NCBI GenBank assembly: GCA_029009515.1
Contig: JAQXJZ010000087.1
Coordinates: 1-46,507 of the forward strand
DNA from: a bacterium
GTDB taxonomy: Bacteria > Bacillota > Clostridia > Christensenellales > Aristaeellaceae
DNA length: 46,507 bases
Reading direction: 5' to 3'
Shown here: in pieces, positions 1-7,133 of the stretch
Layout of the letters: every line of letters starts with the position of its first letter
Position numbering within the stretch: position 1 is the stretch's first letter
Position numbers and translations under genes: made by a program
Notes under the pieces: generated by a model
Seen by the model: the letters and a program-made list of their open reading frames with translations, nothing else
Told to the model about the DNA's origin: nothing
Database searches by the model: none

Positions 1-190
1 CATCCCCCATCAGGTCAAAATGGCCGTGGCTGGCGGCAATGACAGCGGCCCTGCGCAGACGGCCCGCACCGGCGCAAAAACCTGCGTGCTCAGCGTGCCC
101 TGCCGTTACATCCACAGCCCCGTCACCGTATGCGATCTGAGCGACGTGGACGCGCAGTATCAGCTTGTCAAGGCTTACTTGGAGAAATGA
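1..190 (+). CDS. M42 family metallopeptidase, C-terminal part (cut by window edge)
   Basis: The reading frame is open from base 2 and ends in TGA at 188-190, giving about 62 residues. It contains VPCRYIHSPVTVCDLSDV, matching PCRYVHSACEVIDLRDV in the next gene; the His in this segment is a metal ligand in M42 (glutamyl/tetrahedral) aminopeptidases. The next gene starts 11 bases downstream on the same strand, so this is a tandem pair of paralogues, probably one operon involved in degrading cytosolic peptides. The N-terminal catalytic part lies outside the window, so activity cannot be judged. Confidence 0.85.
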   Translation, partial: IPHQVKMAVAGGNDSGPAQTARTGAKTCVLSVPCRYIHSPVTVCDLSDVDAQYQLVKAYLEK

Positions 191-201
191 GGTAATCAGC
201 C

Positions 202-1188
202 ATGTATGAATATATCAAGCAAATGACCGATCTGTATGGCGCTGCCGGACGCGAGCACGGCGTAGCGGACGCCATCGAAGCCATTCTCAGGGACAAGGTG
301 GATTCCATCCGCCGCGATGCGCTTGGCAACCTGATCTGCGAAAAGCGCGGCAGCAATCCCAATGGCAAGCGCATCATGCTTTCCGCTCACATGGATCACA
401 TCGGCTTCATCGTGGCTGCCGTGGAGAAGGAGGGCTTCCTGCGCGTTGCTCCCGTGGGCGGCGTGGGCATTCCTGTCAGCCGCACCCGCCACGTGCGCTT
501 TGAAAACGGCGTGCAGGGCGTGATCGTGCAGGAGCCCGTGCGCGAAGGCGAACATGCCGAAATGAAGCACATGTACATCGACATCGGCGCTGCCGATCAG
601 GAAGAAGCCCTTTCCATGGTGCAGCTGGGCGATATCGCCGTGTACGCGCCGGATTGCTTCCGTCTGGGTCAGTACCGCGTGGCGGCTCCTTCCATGGACG
701 ATCGCGTGGCCTGCGCGCTGCTCATCGCCGTGATGATGGAGCTTGGCGAAACCGAAAACACCGTCATCGCCGTGTTCTCTGCCCAAGAGGAAGTGGGCTG
801 CCGAGGCTCCAAGACCGCTGCCTATACTGTCGAGCCGGATATCGGCATTGCGCTGGACGTGACCGCCAACGGCGATACCCCGGGCACCAAGTTCCCCGCT
901 GTCAAGCTGGGCGATGGCGCTGCCGTCAAGATCATGGATCGCGGCAGCATCTCCAACCCGCAGCTGGTGCAGGAGCTTCTGGCCGCCGGTGAACGCGCGG
1001 GCGTGAAGACCCAGCGCGAAGTGCTGCCCTTCGGCGGCACCGACGCCAGCGCCATCCAGCTCTCCCGCGGCGGCGTCATCGCCGGTACCGTCAGCATTCC
1101 CTGCCGCTACGTCCACAGCGCCTGCGAGGTCATCGACCTGCGCGATGTGGAAGCCGCGAAAGGACTGCTGCTGGAGTATTTGAAGTAA
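202..1188 (+). CDS. M42 family metallopeptidase (aminopeptidase)
   Basis: 328 residues, close to the usual M42 length of about 330-360. The metal-site motifs are in order: SAHMDHIGF (His, near residue 65), SMDDRVAC (bridging Asp), SAQEEVGCRGS (Glu-Glu, catalytic base and ligand), ALDVT (Asp) and YVHSACEVID (His). The family forms large self-compartmentalised cytosolic aminopeptidases with two divalent metals that trim peptides made by other proteases. The ATG is preceded by GAGGTAA. It follows the partial paralogue after 11 bases. The exact peptide preference cannot be read from sequence. Confidence 0.93.
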   Translation: MYEYIKQMTDLYGAAGREHGVADAIEAILRDKVDSIRRDALGNLICEKRGSNPNGKRIMLSAHMDHIGFIVAAVEKEGFLRVAPVGGVGIPVSRTRHVRFENGVQGVIVQEPVREGEHAEMKHMYIDIGAADQEEALSMVQLGDIAVYAPDCFRLGQYRVAAPSMDDRVACALLIAVMMELGETENTVIAVFSAQEEVGCRGSKTAAYTVEPDIGIALDVTANGDTPGTKFPAVKLGDGAAVKIMDRGSISNPQLVQELLAAGERAGVKTQREVLPFGGTDASAIQLSRGGVIAGTVSIPCRYVHSACEVIDLRDVEAAKGLLLEYLK

Positions 1189-1224
1189 ACGGAAAGCAGG
1201 GAGGCTCTGCCTCCCTGCACCCAC

Positions 1225-1257
1225 CGCTTAAGGGCTTTGCCCTTAAGAATCCCGTGT
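1225..1257 (+). repeat. 33-base 3'-end repeat, copy A
   Basis: A palindrome (CTTAAGGGC, ttt, GCCCTTAAG at 1227-1247) followed by AATCCCGTGT. All 33 bases recur identically, reverse-complemented, at 32116-32148, and in degenerate form at 46414-46446. A separate hairpin (arms GCAGGGAGGC at 1196-1205 and 1209-1218) lies just before it, and a terminator just after. Confidence 0.8.
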
Positions 1258-1258
1258 G

Positions 1259-1287
1259 CTGCGGCCATTTGATGGCCGCAGTTTTTT
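1259..1287 (+). terminator. Rho-independent terminator after the M42 genes
   Basis: Perfect 10-bp stem (CTGCGGCCAT / ATGGCCGCAG), loop TTG, then six T at 1282-1287. The T-run touches the stop codon of the convergent DUF5655 gene. Confidence 0.9.
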
Positions 1288-1646
1288 CATGCTTTGTTTT
1301 GAGAAAAAGCGTAGGCTGCTTTTAACCACTCCATCAGTTCTTCATCTATTTCTTCGGGGGTTTTGATCTTCACGTGGTGTGTCCATCGGTTGGGGTATGG
1401 TTGGCTGGCGGCAAAGATGCGAGGGGATTCCGCTTTGGAGGGAAGGCCAAAGGTGACGGTCAGCGTGTTTTTCCATTTCAGGGACACACAGGCAAAAACA
1501 CGAGGGTTGATGAACGTGATCTGCGTTTTCTGCACCTTGATTTCAAATGAAGGCAGTTCGGAAAACATACGCTCAAGCAATAGCCGGTACAGTACGGCTT
1601 CCATCGGTTTTCCGGCAAAGAAGAAATCCATCTCCGCTTGCTGCAT
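1287..1646 (-). CDS. DUF5655 domain protein
   Basis: From the ATG at 1646 it is 119 residues; a longer frame reaches 1715 but would overlap the kinase by 61 bases. The start at 1646 has GTGAGG as ribosome site, overlapping the kinase TGA (1655-1657), typical of translational coupling. The C-terminal region, with PYPNRWTHHVKIKTPEEID, matches DUF5655 (YdhG-like) proteins as I recall them. No catalytic role is established for the family. It is the last gene of the vWA-PP2C-kinase operon, so a part in that signalling module is possible but inferred only from position. Confidence 0.7.
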   Translation of the reverse strand: MQQAEMDFFFAGKPMEAVLYRLLLERMFSELPSFEIKVQKTQITFINPRVFACVSLKWKNTLTVTFGLPSKAESPRIFAASQPYPNRWTHHVKIKTPEEIDEELMEWLKAAYAFSQNKA

Positions 1647-1654
1647 GGCCTGCC

Positions 1655-2569
1655 TCACTTTCGCATCAGGCGGCTCAAGCCGTTCACGGGCCTGTTGGAC
1701 TGACTGACAGGCCATTTCATTTCCGGCTCAAACAGCGCAGTAACCTCCGCATCTGACGGACGGTCGTTGGGATCGGCGCAAAACATACGCCGTACGGTGG
1801 CATGCCACTGTGCAGGCAGTTCTTCCGAGAGACGAATACTGCCGCCATCCAGTGCTGCTTCGTACAGGTAGCCATACCGCTCGTGATCAAACGAAGGCAT
1901 CTGGCCTGTCCACACCATATGGATGATTGCACCAAAAGCAAAAGTATCCAGTTTGGGGCCAAGGTTTGTCTCCTGACCGATCATGCGCAGAAAGGCCTCC
2001 GGCGCCAGATAGGCCGGATCGCCCTCCATCTCCCGCTCCTCTTTGGGCGGATCATCCGCCAGAAAGCCGCTGTCCAGATCAATCAGCCGCAGGTGATAGC
2101 CCTCCGGCCTTTTCAGAAGCAGCAGATGATCAGGCTTGAGATCAGCGTGCACAACACCCTGCGTATGCAGCCTTTGCAGGCAGAGGGCTGCGTCAAACAG
2201 CAGCTTGCGCTTTTCATCTTCCGAAAAACCAGACACATCCTCTGCTGTGATATGACTGTCCGGCATGGCTTCGCTCACGGCATAGTACTTGCGTTCGCAG
2301 CGGAAGAAATCGATCACCGGCACCAGCGTATCGCCAATCACACAGGCAATGGCTTCATACAGGCGCAGCTTGCGTCTTTCAAAAAGCTCGCATCGTTCGC
2401 GCTGACGTCTGCCCAGCTCTGTGTCCTCCTGAGCCGGATAAACGGGCGAAAGGAATTCCTTCAGGAAGAAACGCTCCAGCCCCTGTGAAGCGATGCACCA
2501 GCGCGCGCTGCCGCTGCCGACGGTCTGCATCGGCGTTATGCGCTTATATCCGCCAATCCATTCGCTCAT
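1655..2569 (-). CDS. Serine/threonine protein kinase-like protein (kinase of a TerY-P-like triad)
   Basis: 304 residues from the ATG at 2569, preceded by GGGAGGAA. It shows a protein kinase fold: Gly-rich loop (residues 18-22), FFLKEF with the ATP-binding Lys37, catalytic loop HADLKPDH (141-148, Asp143), metal-binding segment LIDLDSG (Asp164), and GDPAYLAPEAF (APE motif). The DFG motif reads DLD, and the catalytic-loop Asn that normally binds Mg is His148. It has no transmembrane segment or PASTA domain, so it is not a PrkC-type receptor. It starts inside the PP2C gene (26-base overlap). A kinase beside a phosphatase and a vWA adaptor suggests a cytosolic phospho-switch; the substrate is unknown. 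Confidence 0.85.
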   Translation of the reverse strand: MSEWIGGYKRITPMQTVGSGSARWCIASQGLERFFLKEFLSPVYPAQEDTELGRRQRERCELFERRKLRLYEAIACVIGDTLVPVIDFFRCERKYYAVSEAMPDSHITAEDVSGFSEDEKRKLLFDAALCLQRLHTQGVVHADLKPDHLLLLKRPEGYHLRLIDLDSGFLADDPPKEEREMEGDPAYLAPEAFLRMIGQETNLGPKLDTFAFGAIIHMVWTGQMPSFDHERYGYLYEAALDGGSIRLSEELPAQWHATVRRMFCADPNDRPSDAEVTALFEPEMKWPVSQSNRPVNGLSRLMRK

Positions 2570-3527
2570 GCGTTCCTCCCTGTGTCCAGTCGTAGTTTTC
2601 TTTGTATTCCAGCCATTTTTCCTGTTGATAAGCTGCATCCCGGCTGTGCCTTCTGCACGGCGTGACGAAACGCTTCTGAAGCACCGCACGCCTGGGCAGC
2701 AGGGCTTTTTTCATTTCGTCAAACGTACGAACCCCACAGGGCTCCATCAGAAGGGTAGCATCGTCCTGTGCCAGCTTTTTGATACGGTTCTGCAGCTTCT
2801 TCTGCCAGCTTTCCCAGCTGACAGCGCTCATCAGCGTATCCAGCAGGAGCATTTCAAACTCCATCGGGTTCATCAGACTGCCGTATGCGCCGTCCGTTGC
2901 CGCAATCACCACGCCCGGCAGCGGCGCGCGCATTCGGCGCACGCTGATCTCCGCCTGCGTATCTGCCGAAAGCACGCGGCTGAGCGGCAGATCGCGGTAG
3001 AGGGCTTCGAAAGCGTCGGGATTGCCGCGAAGATGGTCCTGCGTGCACTGATGCAGCCCCTCCTCATCCAGCACATATCCCCGGCTGTCGCCCGTCCACA
3101 AAAAACATGCTTCACGCCAGCGGGCCGCACCCTCGGCGGTCAGCGCTGCACACAGCGTGGAAGGAAACCTGCGCTGCATGCTGCCCACGATGCGCGATTT
3201 CTCCTCTGTACTGTTTTTCTGGGCGAAGCCAGTGAGCATGGCGCTGATATCATCCTGCAGCGTCTGAACAAACGCGCTTCCCTCCTGCTTATCAGCAGGC
3301 ATCGATGGTTTTTCCTGCGCCCACATGGATACAGCGCGTGTCACCAGCCTTGCAGCGATATATGCACCGGTTCGGTTTTCCAGTGCAGGATACCGCCGGC
3401 TGCCCAGCCCGCCGCAACCGTCTGCAACACAAAGAAGCGTGCTTTGCTCATCCTGGCGCAGCACAAAGCTGTCCTCCCCGTTTTCGGGAAGGACAGCATG
3501 GGAAACCGCAAGCAACGGAAGCGTCAC
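2544..3527 (-). CDS. PP2C family protein phosphatase
   Basis: 327 residues if started at the GTG at 3525-3527, which has AAAGGA nine bases upstream; no ATG fits. PP2C motifs are in order: ENGEDSF (Asp19), CVADGCGG (Asp36-Gly37), TGDSRGYVL, AATDGAYG and QDDATLL, which supply the acidic metal ligands. These enzymes remove phosphate from Ser/Thr using Mn/Mg. The final 60 residues or so are basic and fall outside the domain. The gene lies between the vWA gene (21 bases upstream) and the kinase (26-base overlap), so it probably reverses that kinase's phosphorylations. Confidence 0.88.
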   Translation of the reverse strand: MTLPLLAVSHAVLPENGEDSFVLRQDEQSTLLCVADGCGGLGSRRYPALENRTGAYIAARLVTRAVSMWAQEKPSMPADKQEGSAFVQTLQDDISAMLTGFAQKNSTEEKSRIVGSMQRRFPSTLCAALTAEGAARWREACFLWTGDSRGYVLDEEGLHQCTQDHLRGNPDAFEALYRDLPLSRVLSADTQAEISVRRMRAPLPGVVIAATDGAYGSLMNPMEFEMLLLDTLMSAVSWESWQKKLQNRIKKLAQDDATLLMEPCGVRTFDEMKKALLPRRAVLQKRFVTPCRRHSRDAAYQQEKWLEYKENYDWTQGGTHERMDWRI

Positions 3528-3547
3528 GGCATTCGTTCCTTTCACAG

Positions 3548-4228
3548 TCAAATGGTATTGCACACGGCGTCCAACACCTGGCGGTATTCCACATCCAGCA
3601 GGCCTTCGCTCACCGTCTGCACATGAATCACCTGGCCCCATTCAGAGGAGATCCGGCTCCACTCGGGCGCATCAGGCGCAAAGATGAGCAGGCGCTTGGC
3701 GTTTTCATCCATGCCGCCGCCCAGCTGTTCATCCTCCCACCAGAGACTGAGCTCATCAAAATCCTTGGCCATGCCTTCCGGATACCACGGCGCAATCCTG
3801 CCGTGACCCAGTTCATGCGTGGGCGCATCCGACCACACCACAATGATGTGGCGCTTCTTCACACCTTCACGCGTCCAGTCGCTGCGGATGGCATACGCCA
3901 GCGCTTCCAGGCCGTCTTCAGGAATATCTCCGCCGCCCTTGGCGCGGATGCCGCCCACGCAGTCCTGAAACAGCTGGGACTGTTCCGGCAGCACAAAGAA
4001 ATCAGAGCTGAGCATGGCGTCGTCGCCGTCCGCCACATAATCGCGGAAAGCGATCACGCGCACGCGCATCTGGTTGATGGTCTTGTGCTTCTTTTCCATT
4101 TCATCGGCGATGTCACGGTAGAGATTCAGCGCATTCTGCTTCACAAAATCCAGCACATGGCGCATGCTGCCCGTAGCATCGATGCAGAAAACCATATCCA
4201 CATTGTAAGTCAGCTTATAGCCTTCCAA
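3548..4228 (-). CDS. vWA domain protein (TerY-like)
   Basis: 226 residues from a TTG at 4226-4228, chosen because GGGGAGG lies eight bases upstream; a GTG at 4234 is too close to it. The domain begins almost at once: VDMVFCIDATGSM gives the MIDAS motif D17-x-T19-x-S21, and VVWSDAPTHELGHG supplies the later acidic position. Single vWA domains of this kind bind a metal and a partner protein. It is the first gene of the vWA-PP2C-kinase-DUF5655 operon. No TerD, TerC or ATP-grasp ter genes flank it, so calling it TerY rests on operon architecture rather than close similarity. Confidence 0.82.
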   Translation of the reverse strand: MEGYKLTYNVDMVFCIDATGSMRHVLDFVKQNALNLYRDIADEMEKKHKTINQMRVRVIAFRDYVADGDDAMLSSDFFVLPEQSQLFQDCVGGIRAKGGGDIPEDGLEALAYAIRSDWTREGVKKRHIIVVWSDAPTHELGHGRIAPWYPEGMAKDFDELSLWWEDEQLGGGMDENAKRLLIFAPDAPEWSRISSEWGQVIHVQTVSEGLLDVEYRQVLDAVCNTI

Positions 4229-4372
4229 GCTCACAGCCTCCCCAAGATAATTGCTTTTCTGACAAATGGAATTCTGCATGAAAAGCGTGTTTTCCTGCCA
4301 TTTCAGAAGGAAAACAGCCCCCGAAGGGCGAAAGGATACAGAAGGCATCAAACAGAAGGGATCGAATATGCA

Positions 4373-5095
4373 ATGAAACTGCGCAGAACACTCAGCGGCA
4401 TTTTGTTCGGCGTTGGCTGTGCCATGACTTTTGTGGGCCTGCTTGCACTGATTCTGCCCGCCATTCCCAATGAACAGCTGCGGCTTGTGCTGGCCTCCTT
4501 CATGGTAGCATCCCCCCATCCGCTGGTCGATATCGTCAATTCCTGCATGAGCTTCGCCATCCGCAACGGCTGGCAGGTGCTGCTGTGCGGCGCTGTGCTG
4601 CTGACCATTGGCGTCATTTTCTTCAGCCGCTATACGGTGGAGGAAGCGCCTCCACCCCGCCGGGAGATTTACCGCCGTCCCGTTCCCCAGCAGGAGCCTC
4701 TTTGGGAACAGCCGGATACCGCTCCCAAAGGCCCTAATCCCTTTGCCGATATGGCGATGTGGGAGCAGTTTGCACCAAAGGCACAGGCAGAGCCTGCAAA
4801 GGAAGTGCCGAAAGTAGGCTTTGGCTCCCCCATGCTGGAGCCAAACCGCATCGAGGAAGAACCCACGCCCCCTGTGATCGATCCTGCACAGATCTATGCC
4901 CGCCCCGCTCCCCAGGCGGAGCCGGAAGAAACGGTTGAAAACGTTGAGGAAATCCCCCACGCCGATCCTGTTTCCGAACCCGAAGAAGTGCCTTCTCAAC
5001 CCGAAGAAATGCCCGAAACTGCGCCTCAGAGCGGCACACCTGTGCAGCTTTCTCCGCGCATTCGAAGCACGATGGGAAAACGAAGAGAATGGTAA
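4373..5095 (+). CDS. Membrane protein with Pro/Glu-rich cytosolic tail, function unknown
   Basis: 240 residues. Two hydrophobic segments (about residues 8-30 and 62-80) are separated by a short loop. A roughly 150-residue hydrophilic tail follows, rich in Pro and Glu (repeated PEEVPSQPEEMPE-like stretches) and likely disordered. It ends in a basic patch (KRREW). Ribosome site AGAAGGG is about 12 bases before the ATG. It is divergent from the vWA-PP2C-kinase operon across 144 bases. I do not recognise the family. The tail has Ser and Thr and could be a phospho-target of the neighbouring kinase, but that is speculation. Confidence 0.7.
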   Translation: MKLRRTLSGILFGVGCAMTFVGLLALILPAIPNEQLRLVLASFMVASPHPLVDIVNSCMSFAIRNGWQVLLCGAVLLTIGVIFFSRYTVEEAPPPRREIYRRPVPQQEPLWEQPDTAPKGPNPFADMAMWEQFAPKAQAEPAKEVPKVGFGSPMLEPNRIEEEPTPPVIDPAQIYARPAPQAEPEETVENVEEIPHADPVSEPEEVPSQPEEMPETAPQSGTPVQLSPRIRSTMGKRREW

Positions 5096-5105
5096 TGAAA
5101 TGTTC

Positions 5106-5134
5106 TTGACAAACCTTGCCAGGCTTGTTACGAT
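5106..5134 (+). promoter_or_regulatory. Promoter of the transketolase operon
   Basis: TTGACA (5106-5111), 17-base spacer, TACGAT (5129-5134): a near-consensus housekeeping promoter. It begins 11 bases after the preceding stop codon, and the ribosome site AAGGAGG follows about 30 bases later. Confidence 0.8.
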
Positions 5135-5179
5135 ATACAAAGAGGTATCAATCCAAATGATACTTAAGGAGGAAGGACC

Positions 5180-6007
5180 ATGGAAGCATCTATCCGTTCC
5201 ACGTGTACTCAGGTGCGCCGCGACATCATCAACATGACTGCCAAGGCAGGTTGCGGCCATCCCGGCGGCTCGCTGTCCATCGTTGAAGTGCTTGTCGCGC
5301 TGTATTTCGAGAAGATGAACATCGACCCCAAGAACCCCAAGATGGAAAACCGCGACCGTTTTGTGCTCAGCAAGGGCCATGCGGCTCCTGCTCTGTATGC
5401 TGTTCTGGGCGAACGCGGCTACTTCGACACCGCTGAGTTTGACAACTTCCGTCAGTACGGCAGCTTCCTGCAGGGTCATCCTGACATGAAGCGCTGCCCC
5501 GGCGTTGACGCCTCCACCGGTTCTCTGGGTCAGGGCATCTCCATCGCCACTGGTATGGCGCTGGCTGCCAAGACGCAGGGCCGTGACATTCAGGTGTACA
5601 CCATCATCGGTGACGGTGAATCTCAGGAAGGTCTGGTTTGGGAAGCCTGCATGGCGGCCGCCCACTACAAGCTGGACAACCTGACCGTGATCCTCGACAA
5701 CAACGGCCTGCAGATCGACGGCAGCAATGACGAAGTCATGAGCCTGGGCGATGTGTCTGCCAAGTTTGCCGCTTTCGGCATGGATGTTGTGCAGGTTGCT
5801 GACGGCAACAACTATGACGAAGTCCTCGCCGCCCTCAACAAGCCCCATACCCCCGGCATGCCCAAGCTGATCCGCATGAAGACCACCAAGGGCAAGGGCG
5901 TTAGCTTCATGGAGAACCAGTGCGGCTGGCACGGCAAGGCCCCCAACGCTGAACAGCGCGAACAGGCCCTGCGCGATCTGGACGCCCTCGAGAATGCGGA
6001 GGTGTAA
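5180..6007 (+). CDS. Transketolase, N-terminal (thiamine diphosphate-binding) subunit
   Basis: 275 residues, half a full-length transketolase, as in many Clostridia and archaea where the enzyme is split. It has CGHPGGSLS, SKGHAAPALYAV, STGSLGQGISIATGMA and the ThDP/metal motif GDGESQEGLVWEA followed by NNGLQIDG. It transfers two-carbon ketol units between sugar phosphates in the non-oxidative pentose phosphate pathway, in the cytosol. AAGGAGG precedes the ATG. The C-terminal subunit gene follows after four bases; both are needed for activity. Confidence 0.95.
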   Translation: MEASIRSTCTQVRRDIINMTAKAGCGHPGGSLSIVEVLVALYFEKMNIDPKNPKMENRDRFVLSKGHAAPALYAVLGERGYFDTAEFDNFRQYGSFLQGHPDMKRCPGVDASTGSLGQGISIATGMALAAKTQGRDIQVYTIIGDGESQEGLVWEACMAAAHYKLDNLTVILDNNGLQIDGSNDEVMSLGDVSAKFAAFGMDVVQVADGNNYDEVLAALNKPHTPGMPKLIRMKTTKGKGVSFMENQCGWHGKAPNAEQREQALRDLDALENAEV

Positions 6008-6011
6008 TGCA

Positions 6012-6932
6012 ATGGAAAAGAAAGCAACGCGTGTGGCCTACGGTGAATATCTTGCCAAGCTCGGCCACGAGAACGATAAGCTCGTCGTGCTGGACGCCGA
6101 CCTCGCCGGCGCTACCATGACCCAGTATTTCAAGAAGGAACATCCCGACCGTTTCTTTGACTGCGGCATTGCCGAAGCCAACATGGTTGACCTCGCCGCT
6201 GGTATGAGCACCATGGGCCTCACCCCCTTCTGCTCCACCTTCGCCGTGTTCGCCGGTCGCTGCTTCGACCAGATCCGCAACAGCGTGTGCTATCCCAAGC
6301 TCAACGTGAAGTTCGGCTTTACCCATGCCGGCATCACTCTGGGTGAGGACGGTGGCAGCCATCAGGCCATCGAAGATATAGCCATCATGCGCGCCCTGCC
6401 CAACATGACCGTGCTGGTTCCCTGCGACGCTAACGAAACCCAGCGCTGCGTGGACGCCGCTCTGGAAATCAACGGCCCGGTGTTCATCCGTCTGGCTCGT
6501 CTGCCCAGCCCCATCTTTGAGATGGACATGCCCTTCACCGTTGGCAAGATGAACGTGCTGCGTGAAGGCACCGACGATTGCGTCATCATCTGCTGCGGCG
6601 TTATGGTCAGCGAGTGCCTGGCCGCTGCCGAGATCCTGGCCGAAAAGGGCAAGAGCGTGACCGTGGTCAACTGCCACACCATCAAGCCCTTCGACGAGGA
6701 AGGCGCCCGTGAGCTGGCCGCCAAGTATAAGAATGTCTACACCGTGGAAGAGCACAGCATCATCGGCGGTCTGGGCGACGCCACCGCCGCCGCGCTGGTG
6801 AACATGGACGGCATCAAGCTGACCAAGCTGGGTCTGAACGATGAGTTCGGCCAGAGCGGCAAGCCCGCCGACCTGCTCAAGGCTTACAAGCTGGACGCTG
6901 CGAGCATCGCCGAGCGCCTGCTGGCCGACTGA
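6012..6932 (+). CDS. Transketolase, C-terminal (pyrimidine-binding) subunit
   Basis: 306 residues from the ATG at 6012, with GGAGGTG six bases upstream inside the end of the first subunit gene. An in-frame ATG at 5994 precedes that ribosome site and is less likely. It contains the Pyr-domain signature FDCGIAEANMVDLAAGMS, GEDGGSHQAIEDIA and a C-terminal transketolase domain (CHTIKPFDEEG). It supplies the Glu that activates the thiamine ring in the heterodimer. The operon ends with a long palindromic element at 6959. Confidence 0.95.
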   Translation: MEKKATRVAYGEYLAKLGHENDKLVVLDADLAGATMTQYFKKEHPDRFFDCGIAEANMVDLAAGMSTMGLTPFCSTFAVFAGRCFDQIRNSVCYPKLNVKFGFTHAGITLGEDGGSHQAIEDIAIMRALPNMTVLVPCDANETQRCVDAALEINGPVFIRLARLPSPIFEMDMPFTVGKMNVLREGTDDCVIICCGVMVSECLAAAEILAEKGKSVTVVNCHTIKPFDEEGARELAAKYKNVYTVEEHSIIGGLGDATAAALVNMDGIKLTKLGLNDEFGQSGKPADLLKAYKLDAASIAERLLAD

Positions 6933-6958
6933 GACGAACGTAAGCGTAAGTGAATATT

Positions 6959-7019
6959 CCGAGAGGGGGATTCCTTTTTGAAAAAGGAATCCCCCTCTCG
7001 GGCTCTCTCCAAGGAAAAC
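6959..7019 (+). repeat. Long palindromic 3'-end element, copy P1
   Basis: Arms of 21 bases (6959-6979 and 6981-7001) are perfectly complementary, with the pattern GAGAGGGGGATTCC plus five T. A directional tail follows (GGCTCTCTCCAAGGAAAAC, 7001-7019). It begins 26 bases after the tktC stop and points the same way as that gene. Related copies lie at 7060, 15588 and 15838. It probably acts as a terminator or 3'-end stabiliser. Confidence 0.85.
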
Positions 7020-7059
7020 ATATGAGAAGAAACACATATTCAATTCAGACCATCATCCT

Positions 7060-7117
7060 GTTTTCTTTGAAGAAAGCGCGAGAGGGACTTTCTTTTTCAA
7101 AAGAAAGTCCCTCTCGC
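7060..7117 (-). repeat. Long palindromic 3'-end element, copy P2
   Basis: Arms of 19 bases (7078-7096 and 7099-7117), subtype GCGAGAGGGACTTTC. On the minus strand the tail (GCTTTCTTCAAAGAAAAC) follows the palindrome. It begins 16 bases after the stop of the minus-strand SH3/Ig gene, in that gene's orientation. A T-run at 7119-7124 could also make it a terminator for plus-strand transcripts. Confidence 0.85.
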
Positions 7118-7133
7118 ATTTTTTCACTTCCCG

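Noticed and set aside
1-190. First M42 gene as a truncated pseudogene
   Set aside because: It is cut only by the window edge; the visible frame is intact to its stop codon.
4229-5932. Extension of the vWA reading frame far upstream on the minus strand
   Set aside because: The extended part is antisense to the membrane protein and transketolase genes and has no domain. The TTG at 4228 has an ideal ribosome site directly before the vWA fold.
6959-7117. Paired palindromes P1/P2 as a MITE or insertion-sequence remnant
   Set aside because: There are no target-site duplications or shared terminal repeats across the pair. Each copy follows the orientation and stop codon of its own gene, which fits 3'-end elements better.
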